Source: Paraescarpia echinospica (taxonomy: Eukaryota; Annelida; Polychaeta; Sabellida; Siboglinidae). Taken from it: DNA of 64,000 nt. The stretch lies in contig CM034532.1 in the NCBI GenBank assembly GCA_020002185.1, positions 31,231,966 to 31,295,965 of the forward strand, read 5' to 3'. Shown here piece after piece: positions 24,501 through 36,600 of the stretch; the stretch's first letter is position 1, and the number at the start of each line of letters is the position of its first letter. The position numbers and the translations under genes were made by a program. Under the pieces are notes generated by a model that had not been told where the DNA came from, searched no databases, and worked only from the letters and a program-made list of their open reading frames with translations.

Positions 24501-27500
24501 TTATTATTCGTATGTCCAGTGTGTGTTATCCACTAAGAATTTGTTTATGTCGCTATAGTGTTGTACTTCAAAATAATCGTGGTGCTGAGCTATCACTCTA
24601 TACAATAAAAAAGGCTCATTGTTTTACAAAATTGCATCCTAACAAAGATCCTTTATAGATATTTCAGTGGTTTTAACTATGCCACCAACAGCCTCTGACA
24701 AGTAGAGGTATTCATAAAATGACATGTTGATACCTCTATGTTGACCATAGTGTGACGGTTCCATGGCTAATATTCTCTTGCAGGTCTTTTGCTTGTCTTA
24801 TGTATCTACAATCTACGGCCTTTTCGTATGTTCAGTGACAGCGATCTGGAGCAGAGATTGTCAAAGACCGACCTTTTACGAATGTGCAGTTTGATGTGCG
24901 TGCAGAAGTACGTGCGCAGTTCCGACTATGCCTTCTACCAGGCCCTTGTCGAAGTTCTAATCCCAGACGTGCTGCGGCCTATTCCAAGTAAGATCATGTT
25001 TTGTCAATAAAATCTCTGCCAATACATCTCTAATCTGTTATTATGTGGACTCTCTAGTAGTCTCTAAGTTACCAATTTGCTTTATTACTTCTTTCTGGTA
25101 ATTTCACAAGTATAATTGCTGTTGCTTCAACATTTTGTCTTTCAATTGAAGTGTAGTTTTATGCACTGCTTGGTTTTAACCGGCAGCTTAGCAGTTCTGC
25201 ATCTGTGACTAGATATTTCTATCATTGAGAGCTGCTTATGAAATCCTTACTTGTTTCAGTATTCGTCCTCATACATGGACATTGTCTTGTTTGTGTTTGC
25301 TAGGTTCGCTAACACAAGCTATCCGCAACTTTGCTAAAAGTTTGGAAGGTTGGCTGAAGAACGCAATGAGTGGAGTGACAGACAGCATGGTCAGAACTAA
25401 GGTAATGATGGCTTAGTTCTCACAGTTATTTGTACTACTGTATACCATATGCAAATATACAGTTGCTCTGGTGTTACTAAGCAGTCTGAAACAACGATTC
25501 ATTAAATGAATTGTTGAAAGTGAGGCATACCTTCAAAAACTTGCATTTAATCGGTTAGTAAAAAGATATTATTCAATCTAAATTTTAGATTGAATAATAT
25601 CTTTTTACTAACAGATTAAATGCAAGTTTTTGAAGATATGCCTCACTTTCCATGTCGTGTCTGGAACGTGAGTAGTAGATTTTAGTCTGTTCTGGATAAT
25701 TGATTTAACAAGTGATATATATATGTTTGTTGCAGGTTGGCTCTGTGAGTGCCTTTGCCCAGACATTGAGACGTTACACATCACTGAATCACCTGGCTCA
25801 GGCGGCGCGTGCCGTGCTTCAGAACACAACCCAGATCAGCCAGATGTTGGCTGACCTGAACAGGGTGGACTTCGCCAATGTTCAGGTAATTTACTTGCTG
25901 TGCACTGCAGGGTAAATTGGTGCAGAGTTTGAGTTAAATCGGAACCATGTTGAACATGTTATCTTATAATGTTGTTAAACATCACTGATTAGTATTGGTA
26001 GCCACTTCACATGCCAAGGTTTAGAATTCAATTCCTGGTTACAGTTATTCTGCAAGGCGATGAAGTTATTATGTTAGTGTACTGTATAGTAACATGTCTT
26101 GTTCGTTATGCAGGAGCAATTCTCAGTTTAGCGACGTGTCATGTTGGTGTTTGCAGGAGCAGGCATTGTGGGTGTGTCAATGTAATGATGTGTCATGTTG
26201 GTGTTTGCAGGAGCATGCATTGTGGGTGTGTCAGTGCAATGACGTGTCATGTTGGTGTTTGCAGGAGCAGGCATTGTGGGTGTGTCAGTGCAATGACGTG
26301 TCCTGTTGTGTTTGCAGGAGCATGCATTGTGGGTGTGTCAATGCAATTACGTGTCATGTTGGTGTTTGCAGGAGCAGGCATTGTGGGCGTGTCAGTGCAA
26401 TGACGTGTCCTGTTGTGTTTACAGGACCAGGCATCATGGATATGTCAATGCAATGACGTGTCATGTTGGTGTTTGCAGGAGCAGGCATCGTGGGTGTGTC
26501 AGTGCAGTGACGCGGTGGTGCACCAGCTGGAGCAGGACTTTAAGAAAACGCTGCAGCAGCAGAACTCCCTGGAGCAGTGGGCAGACTGGCTTGAGGGTGT
26601 CGTCAACCAGGTGCTGAAGGCTCATGAGGGAAGTGCCGACTTCCCCAAGGCCGCCAGACAGTTCCTGCTCAAGTGGTCCTTCTACAGGTGGGTCTTGCTC
26701 ACTCAGTCAGTGACTCATAGAAGGGCAGTCTGCTTACAACTGTCACAGTGTTCATCCTTATATTGTTTACAGATATTGTGTCAGATAAAATTGTTTTATT
26801 GTGTACTCTTTTAATAATTATTTCTTTGGAATAATATTCTTGTGCATGCACAACAATCTGTATGTGAAGAATAGCAACACATTTCCAATGTTTTCCTAAT
26901 GTTAGGGCTGCCTACCATTACAGCATTACGGAAACTACCACCTTAATACGGAAATAAAAATATCTGACTACAGAAAATGATACACATTAGAACTCCTAAA
27001 TCTGTAAATAATGCTGCCCCAGATTCCCTGAAGAAAGTGTCATTAACTTATTGCAGTTTATCAATAAGTGTTAACTACACAGGATTATGAAGTCGGGATT
27101 AGGAAGTCCCATCTGGTCAGTAAGCTGATGTCATCCAGTGCTGTGCTTATCTATATTATAAAACAGTTCGTTCTCTGTTTATATGTGCACCCACATCTAA
27201 GTCAGTTTGGCATGTGATCTAGTGGGCCCTTTGAGATGGTTTGTAGATTTATACATTTTTGAAATTCGTCTCCAAGGGTGGAGAACTTTGGGCTCAATAT
27301 TTCAAAAGGCTGTACGCGGAGTTCCAGCCGTGGAATTTAAAGTTTTTTCTATATCATCATAAAGATAATTATGCCATCTACAAATATGTCACTGGATTAT
27401 CCAGAAATTTTGAATTGTTTTTAGTCCTTTGGCCGAAGGTCCAAGGGACTATTGCCATCACTCTGCGTCCGCCGTTAGCTGCCGTATCTCAGAAACCGTT

Positions 27501-30500
27501 CAGCAACCTTTTCTCTAATTTTGCATAGATACATCTTGGGGCACTGCCACTATGCACGAGAAGTCTATATTTTATTGAATCATTTTAAGGGATCCCTAGG
27601 GCCTCCAAGGACTCCAAAACTGGTAAAAATGTAACATTTGGCCTATTTTTTCAAAAACTGTTCATTAACTTTTTTTCTAATTTTGCATAGGTGTATCTTA
27701 GGGTGCTGCCACTATATACAAGAAATCTGTATTTGATTGAATCATTCTAAGGGCACCTAAGGGGCCCCCAAAGTGCAAAAGGTTTACATATCTAGTGATG
27801 TGGTTTTGAGACCACCCCCAACATTAGATGTGTATTGTGCCACAAAGTCAACAGCTGTGATTAATCTCTACAGCCCAGTCCATTGAGACCTTGACTAATC
27901 TTTAATTGGTCACAGCACCCAGGCAGAGTAGACACACTTGACCCCTGTTAGACTGAACAGTTGCCTAACACTTTTAAACTGTATCTTCAAAACTATTGAT
28001 TTTCTGTAATTGCAAGTTGTGTTTATTTTGAAGTTCATTTAATTATTATAAAATGGTGTGACTGTGGTGTCTATTGGTTAAAGATATATTGTCTGTAGAA
28101 ACCTGTAGGTGACAAACATAGAAAATTAATATTCCGTCACCTGTAGGTGACAAACATAGAAAATTAATATTCTGGACAACTATAGAGTGAAATATCCTAC
28201 ACTTTATTTATATCAAATGCATTCTACTGTTCTGTTTACGCTTGCCATGCCTTGTGTAGACATGGTACTGTGTAAATCAATTGTATTAATATAGACTAAT
28301 AATTACAGATTCACAATATAGTTGACACCTGAAACAACCAAATGTCAACCATTAGAAGAGTTGACATAGTTCCGCTATACACAAGCAAGAAATCTGTATT
28401 TGATTGAATCATTCTAGTGTCACCAGCATATAGTAGAACATACATTTTCTACATCATCATCACTAAGGTTGTAAATTTAACCAGCTGCCATGTCAAGTCC
28501 GTTATAATTGTGACTAACAGTGTTCAAAATTATTCACGTAAATAGCAAATAACAAAGGGCACAAGTTTTCTCCTTGCCATACCTCTACACATGAGAAGAA
28601 GGCTGACACAGCGTGGCCCTGATTTATACATGATTTAGCATTTTTGTACATGTTGTATACAACTTTCAACACAATACCATTAATACCGCATGAAATTATC
28701 TTAGACCACAGGGAGGACCGCTCTACTAAATCAAATGCTTTCTTATAATCGATGAAGGCACAATAAAGCCTTTTGCGTTGAGACAAATACAATTCAACCA
28801 ATACCCCTATTTGAACACTGCCTGTTCTTCAACTATTACATTCGCTTTGTTTAGGTATGTGGTCAGTCTGGTGTTCTGAACAATCACTAAGGATTAAAGG
28901 AAATAAAAACAAGGCATTACCTAAAATCCGTTTTCCATGTGTACAGAAAGTTTAATATTGCATGTAACATTCGAGAACATTAAAAAAATACAGAAAAATA
29001 CATTTGTAGCATAAATTCGATTTTAAACCCGTCTGTGTAACGATTCCCGCGGAAAATAAAAATTTTATGAGCTAGGCGATCACGTGGTATCTTAACTTCA
29101 CACATGACTCACACTCGCAGCAGGCCGACCCTTTCTATGCATTCAGAGCATGTTTACATGGATAATGTTGGGGTCGAAACGAGCGTCAGAATGAGTTGTT
29201 ATGCAATAATCCGATGTAATACAAAAACTAGTCATCATAGAGGAACAAGCAATTATCTTACGGTTCCACATGAATTCAATTTTATTCAAAACAATGAAAG
29301 CGAATGAGCCTACATTGGCTACAAGACTAGTCGACTATGTTTCGCCGAGCTTGGCCCTGGGCTCGTTTTCAGAATAATTATCGAATGTAACCAACGGGAG
29401 ATAATGTACACCAATATACATACATAGCAAACATATATCGTATCCAGCTACAGAAAGTAACGTGTAAAATCTGATAATATCACTAGAATATCGATGTATG
29501 AAGGAGGAGTTGTACAATTTATCATAACTGAAATCAGTCAGCGAATTTCTGCCGGCCTTGATAGCTCAGTTGGTAAACGCGTTGTTTCCTTGGCGTCTGT
29601 TTTACAATTGGGCGACGCCGGTTCAATCCTGACAGCATGCAAACTATTGATTTTCTTTACACTTTTTTTGTTTATGTTTTCACTAAGTAATATAAACCAA
29701 ATCATTTAGTATACTATGATGCACTGTTTGTAAATCATTTTTATTTTGTAGTAATTATTTATTCGCCACAAAAATGAAAATATGGTCATTACTCTTTATA
29801 GCACATCTGCATTCTAGTGGAGCTGCCCCAGCATCCATTGTGTCAATTGTATCAGCCGTTGCTTATTTTCACAAGATTCATGGTTTTGATGACCCATCTA
29901 AGTGTTTTATTGTAGCCAAGGCCTTGGCAGGTGCTCGTAATCTTGGATCTGTCCCTGATGTCCGCCTGCCTGTCACTCTGCCTGTTCTCACTCGTCTTGT
30001 GCTTGCATTGCCCACCGTGTTTACATCACATTATAAATGTCTAATGCTCCATGCCATGATGGTGCTAGCTTTCAAGGCTTATTTGCGGGTGGGAGAAATG
30101 GTACCGCGATCAAGGAGTCATGTAGGGGGATGTTTGCAGTTGAGTGACATGTTAATGTCAGGAGATCTAATATCAATTTCCTTCCGTCGTTTCAAACATA
30201 GCACTCGGCAGGGTCCGCAGTCCCTCCAGGTGAGAGGTGAGTGCATCCCTGGTTCACCCATATACCTTGCTTCCTTTATGAGAGAGTTTCAGTCAGGTAG
30301 AGGTCAGATACAATCATCTTTATTTGCCTATGTGGATGGCTCCCCAATGCTATGCAGTGAATTTGATGTGTCTTTAAAGCGATTGCTGGGTTTCTGTGGA
30401 TATCAAACTAGTGGCTTTAAGGGCCACAGCTTCCGCATTGGGGCAGCTACCGCAGCAGCATTGCGGGGTGAATCTGACGCGCAGATAAGAGCGGCAGGCA

Positions 30501-33500
30501 GATGGACATCAGATGCCTTTAAGAAGTACATCAGAATAGCTTAAAAGGATAATATGGTTTCGGTTAGGCCTGGTTTGTTTATGTGGGGGGTCACATGTTC
30601 GGTGACCTGTGGCGAAATACCCCCACATTTGGTATTAGTATAATTTTAGATTTAGTGTTTTTGGCAGCAGATAGCGTGGTATTCAGAAAGGCACTTTTTA
30701 GTTAATCATGTTGGCTTAGTTAATCATGTTGGCTTTAAAATTAACTCTACACATAACAAGCTCTGCTGTGATTACATGTCATTCCTTTCAATTGTTCTAG
30801 GAATACCGCTGCTGCTTTATATGTTCAAATGTGGGCTCTTTCAGCCTGATGCTCAGGAGACTAGTATGGGCTCAGTCACAGGCCTGGCACTGGGTTGTAG
30901 AGTCCACATTTCTTTTATTTAAATATTACAGTGTGCCAAAAAAGGCTTATACACTGGTTAATAAACAAACGTCATCCATTTGGCCTTTTTCATATCTATA
31001 TTTGTCTCCGTGTTGTTGCTTGCATAAATGAAAATATGGTCATTATATACAACAATGTTTCTAAATTGTATTTATCCAGACAGATCACAATCTGTTTTCA
31101 CATATAATTACAATATATTACTGTACAATATATTTACAATTAATAAATTAGATATTCATTACATTATATTTGTTTGAATAAATAAAATTTAGAAACATCG
31201 TTATATAATGACCATATTTTCATTTTTGTGGCGAATAAATAATTACTACAAAATAAAAATTATTTACAAACAGTGCATCAGTATACTAAATGATTTGGTT
31301 TATATTACTTCGTGAAAACATAAACAAAAAAGTGTAAAGAAAATCAATAGTTTGCATGCTGTCAGGATTGAACCGGCATCGCCCGATTGTAAAATAAACG
31401 ACAAGCAACCAACGCGCCTACCCACTGAGCTAGCGGGACCAGCGGAAACTCTCTAACTGATTTAAGTTGTTATGGTAAATTGTACAACTTCATATATCGA
31501 TATTCTAGTGATATTATGAGATTATACACGTTACTTTATGTAGCTGGATACAATATATGTTTGCTAAGTATGTTTATTGGTGTAGATTATCTCCCGTTGG
31601 TTGCATTCGATATCATTATTCTGAAAACAAGCCCAAGCTCGGCGAAACCTAGTCGACTTGTAGGCCCATTTGCATATGTTGTTTTGAATAAAATTGGATT
31701 CATGTGGAACCGTAAGATAACTGCTTGTTCCTCTATGATGACTAGTATTACGTCGGAAAATTGCACAATAACTCATTCTGACGCTCGTTTCGACCCAAAA
31801 GCTATACTTGTAAACATGGTCTGAATGCATGGAAAGGGTCGGCCTGATGCGAGTTTGAGTTATAAGTGACGTCACATCTCGGCATCCCGAAAAGCGCGCC
31901 AAAAATATGCATATTCGAAAATGTTCGGATGTACAGCATAAAATGTGGAATTTCTAATTCATTGAATTTTTTGCTTGGTGGACGTGGAAATAGATAGCAG
32001 GATGTAATATAACATAAATTCAAGCAATAGATGTTTTTATTCCCTTTAATGAACACTTGTGCAGAATGTCACCCACTTGGCAGGTTTAATTGATCTATTT
32101 AGCAATGATGACACTGCTTAGGCCTCACTCTGGACACTGTCACTCACAGTGTTGTGTATTGTCTTAGTAAGTCCATTGAGCTAATCTACTTGACTATGAA
32201 TCAGTGGTGGCTCTGGTTGTGTATTACACCCAGCTGTGGAGCTAAGATTCTCTGCCTGCTATTGTTTGATGGAAACTGTGACTAATCTGTAATTGGTCAC
32301 TGGCAGTAGCTTGTGTCAGCAGACAGCATTAAGCCACTAGACCCCTGTTAAACTGGACAGTTGCCTGTAGGTTTTAAACTGTGTCAAACAGTGAGTCTAC
32401 CTGTTGCTCTCAGATAATCTGTCCTCTTAGTTTTACACATGAAGACATAATCTGGCATAACTTGATAAGTCTTTGTAGCAGCACATTTGTACTTCCAGTG
32501 TATCATTGCTACATAACATACATATTACATACTATGTGCCACATTTGAATGTTGTGCATGTAACATTTCCATGCAATCCATTTGCATATATAATGTAAAA
32601 CTTCAATAGCCTTTTTCTTCATTTTCACTTTTTTGTTCAATGCTCCTTAACTTCGCCAATTTTTGTAGCAGTCATATTTTTTGAAACCATGTAAAGCACC
32701 CTACCAAACCTTTACAAGGATGTAAGAAAACAATGTTACAATTTTTCCGACTTATCACTCATTTGGTCAGCCGGGGTCACATATAGACGTATTAGTCCAA
32801 AGGACTTCAGGGCCACTTGGCCCATTTTTAGGTTATTGACGTTTGAAAATCTTCGGCGCTTAACATGCACCAGGTCTACCTATCGCTGGTCACATCCGCA
32901 CACTTACAAGTAGCGCCCTCTTTCGCATTTCATACAGATGGAGCCGTGTCATTTAGCATCAAAATTATTGCCCGTCAAGTTAGTATATTATAAAAAGTGA
33001 GTGTCAAAAGTTATATTGGATAACTAAAAATACGACATCTTCTATATTATAAAACCGCTCATTCTCTGTTTGTTTGTGCACCCACATCTCCATTAGTGTT
33101 GCTGGTTACGTCAGTTAGATGGGTGAGCGCATGCGATTTCTAGCAAAAGGTTGTCTTAACAGTGACCAGTTACAAATTAACTGGCTAGTATACAATGTTG
33201 CAACTTGGAAATGTCTGGTCATGCATGGACTCTGACAGCAATAACTAATATAATGTAACTTATTGGATGTTGCAAAACAAACATCAAAGGGATGCTTGTT
33301 TTGCAAGTTACAGTGTAGCAATATAATATTGAAACAAAGCATATACTCATTTAGTTACCCTCTAATAACTTCCTAGATGTAACAGTATTTCCAGGCACTT
33401 GGGAATGGGGTGTGTCACTGTGTCTATTTCAGACAAAAAGGCTTGATTGGCAACTAAGTTCTGTGATGTGCAGGGTGCACGATACTTTTAGTCAGCTGGT

Positions 33501-33627
33501 AGTCCGTCGGACTGGCTGACTCACAAACAACTAGTCCTGAAATTTGTTTACTAGTCCTTAAATGTACCCGGTAATGTCGTTATATATATCTATCTATATA
33601 TGTATATATATATATACATATGTTATA

Positions 33628-33670
<43 letters not shown>

Positions 33671-36600
33671 GGCCTATCGTTTGACTAAAATTAGTTAGTG
33701 CTTTTATTCGAGAAGATGACAAATCGATTCTCTCCAACTAACATTTATAGAAGGAATTATTGACATACATGTACAGTTAATGGGTACATTGTTGCTTGTT
33801 AACAGCGTTCATCCACAATTAAATGTCCATCAACTTGTTAGCAATGCTTGTCCATGATTAAATGTGCATCAACTAGTTAGAAATGTTTGTCCACAATTAA
33901 ATGTCCATCAACTTGTTAGCAATGCTTGTCCATGATTAAATGTGCATCAACTAGTTAGCAATGTTTGTCCATAATTAAATGTCCATCAGCTTATAGCAAT
34001 AGTCCTCCATAATTAAATATTCATCCGCTTGTTAGCAATGATAGTGTTTAATTAAATGTCCATCCACTGGTTAAACGAATCATGTCCAGGTCATTGCCGA
34101 GCCAACAATCGAGGGTTCTTTGTGCTGTTGAGCCACTTCTTGATGGCTGGGGTTGGGTCAAATTCATTCAGGGTTTGTGACATAGCACTGATGCGCATCA
34201 AGGTGGAAAGTGTTTCACCTGACATTTGTATTCTGCGAATGTTCTTGATTGCATTCATAGCACTGAAGCCACGTTCACATGCTGCTGTTGATGGCGACAT
34301 GATGAACATCAGTCACACCAACAACATTATGTTTGCCAATCCCTCTGGTGTGTCAGCCATCAGGCTGGTGTACGTTTCAATTGGGCAGCGCCTTCGCTTT
34401 CTTGATAACAACATCTTCAGTTCTGGCCACTGACCAATGATGTCATCTGCGTCTCTTCCAAGAATGCCCTCGAAATGCTGACAGAGAGCAATGATATCAG
34501 CATTACAAAGCTAGCGAAATCCTCTTCACTTGTGGTGGGATGGTCGTGGTAATCAAACACCTGGAAATTGGAGAAGGGTGACTGTTTCAGAAACTGAAAT
34601 CTCGTCTCAACGAAGGCAACAACCTTGTCAACAAAGTTGCACAGGCCCGCCGTTTGGAGTTCAATAGGTGAGGTCTCCTCCGAGGCAGTGTACTCTGCAA
34701 ACACCTTGCCGTTCAACTGTCGAAGTGCCTTTAATTTCAGGCATCCGGCTCCCAGCTTCACAGCAATGTCGGTGATAAGCAGGTCATCCTTCTGGAAGGC
34801 ACAGCTGATATCCGCAAGGACATTCAGCACATCAATTATGAAGTGCAAGGCCTGTTTGGAATTAGAACACCTCAGTTTCCTAAGGTATCCCCTGCACTTC
34901 GCAGCTTCTTCTCCTTTGCCAGTTGCAGCATCTTCCAATTGAAGACAGACTGCTGTCAAGTTCTGTCGGAGTGCTGAGTAGGCGCATTGTCTGCACGCCA
35001 TCCAGCGAGTGCCCTTCGGCGCACTGAAGTAGGCAACATCTTCCTCAATAATGTCGCCGATTTGCTTGAGGTCTCGGCGTCTTTTTGAGGAACGATAGTA
35101 GAACCTGTACACAAAATCAACGCACTCTTCTACAAGAGCTACGACATTGCTTGACACCTTGATAGCATCAAGCATGGCCAACTCCAGCTAGTGTGCCACA
35201 CACTAGATATTAACAACATTGTGTGGAATGGCGTCGGCAATCTTCCTGGCCACTCCACTGTTTTTGCCCTGATTGACAGATGCCCCATCCATGTTTGTGC
35301 ACACACATTTCCCCAGTGTCACACCAATGTTGTCCAGGCCGTTCTTCTTGGCATCGAATACGCCAGTGGCATCTGCTGACTTCACAGGGACAATGTCCGC
35401 AAGTTCGGTCTTCAGAATACTATCTTCATTTACGTATCTCACGAAAACATTTTCTTGTTCTGTGATGCTGTGGTCAGTGCTTCCATCAGCCATCACAGAT
35501 ACCCACTTTGCCTTTCCCACCTCCTCTCTGACTCTGTCTCTCTCTGTCTCACTGATATTGTCTATGAATATCGTGCATGCCTTGTCATTTTCATAGCAGC
35601 CACCCATGCACACACCATTCTTCTCTTGCAGCTCACATAAAGGCTGATAATGACGGAATGGCAATTTATATCTAGCAACGTGCTATGCTGTGTTGTAATG
35701 GTGCTTTATGACAGTGGTCTTTTCATTGGTTATCTTCGTGATAACTGTATCCATTGGGCCTGTTTGTGTCTTATGGGCTGCCTCTATTTGTTTGTCAGCC
35801 TGGCTTCAGTCATGCGTCATCAACCCATCCTTTTTGTACTTCCCTTCACTGCCCGAACCCAAGACCAAAGGACTCTTCTTGTCAGCAAGTGGGTGTGGAG
35901 TTCCGTTGCTTAAACACCACCCACAAAACATCTTATCTGCCTGTTCGTCTTTGTACAGCCACGGAAACTGTTCTGTCCATGATTGCAAAAACCTCCACTT
36001 TTGCATCACTCCCTCGTACCTCTGTTTCGAATTGTTTTCTTCTGACTTTCGTTTCCTGGTGCTTGGGGGCACGCAGGTGGTGTTAGAGTGACTGGTCATG
36101 TGATCAGGACCGTCATTGGCAATAAGGTGACGCCGCGACAGTACATGTACCAAGTCATCGGATGAGATGGGTGCAGTTTGGATCTGTTCATGTCGTTCAT
36201 GGGTGGAGTCACTGCTGGATAAGACGATGGCAGTAGATGGACAGGCAGCCACAGTGTCGATGTAGGAGTGGAAGTATCGGATGAAGTGGGTGTAGAACTA
36301 GAAGGACCAGCAATGACTCCAATGTCGGTCGATGTCGAATGACCGGCAATGTCGGACGATGTTGATGCTGAAGGACCGGCGATGACTACAGTGTCGAACG
36401 ATGCCGATGCAGAAGGACCAGCAATGACCCCAATGTCGGACGTTGTCGAGTTAGAAGGACCGGCAATGTCGGATGATTTCGATGTAGAATGACCGGCGAT
36501 GACAATGTCGGTTGCTGATGTTGCGTCATTCGCTTTAGTCTTGGACGACGATTTTGGCCTCAACTTTGTGCTAGATTTGTATGTGCTGACATGTTCCAGT

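Larger units (their letters stand above)
28898..32045. mobile_element. TTAA element with about 700-bp inverted arms
   Basis: TTAA at 28894-28897 and 32046-32049. The ends are AGGAAATAAAAACA and (reverse) AGGGAATAAAAACA. Long inner inverted arms run about 29100-29791 plus 31046-31075 against 31172-31860, with a loop of about 95 bp. Each arm holds a tRNA-like module. The left arm is broken by the recombinase insertion 29792-31045. Confidence 0.75.
28265..32836 (-). repeat. LINE-derived repeat copy 2, interrupted by a TTAA element
   Basis: 28265-28897 and 32046-32836 match the repeat at 6605-10250. The interruption lies at the TTAA of GGATTAATGAACAC, which is uninterrupted in copy 1 near 9453. 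Confidence 0.75.

Noticed and set aside
26094..26617. Cysteine/tryptophan-rich repeated peptides ([10 protein letters not shown])
   Set aside because: They are read-through of the 54-bp array in intron 12, not a separate gene; three frames are open because of the repeat.
29555..29640. Functional tRNA gene
   Set aside because: A and B boxes are present, but acceptor and T stems do not pair and an inverted copy exists in the other arm; it is tRNA-derived.
27151..33060. A Helitron bounded by TCTATATTATAAAAC
   Set aside because: The 5'-like string occurs twice but no CTRR terminus, hairpin or Rep/helicase sequence was found.
36096..36563. Separate S/T-rich repeat protein
   Set aside because: It is the frameshifted N-terminal tail of the hAT transposase pseudogene.
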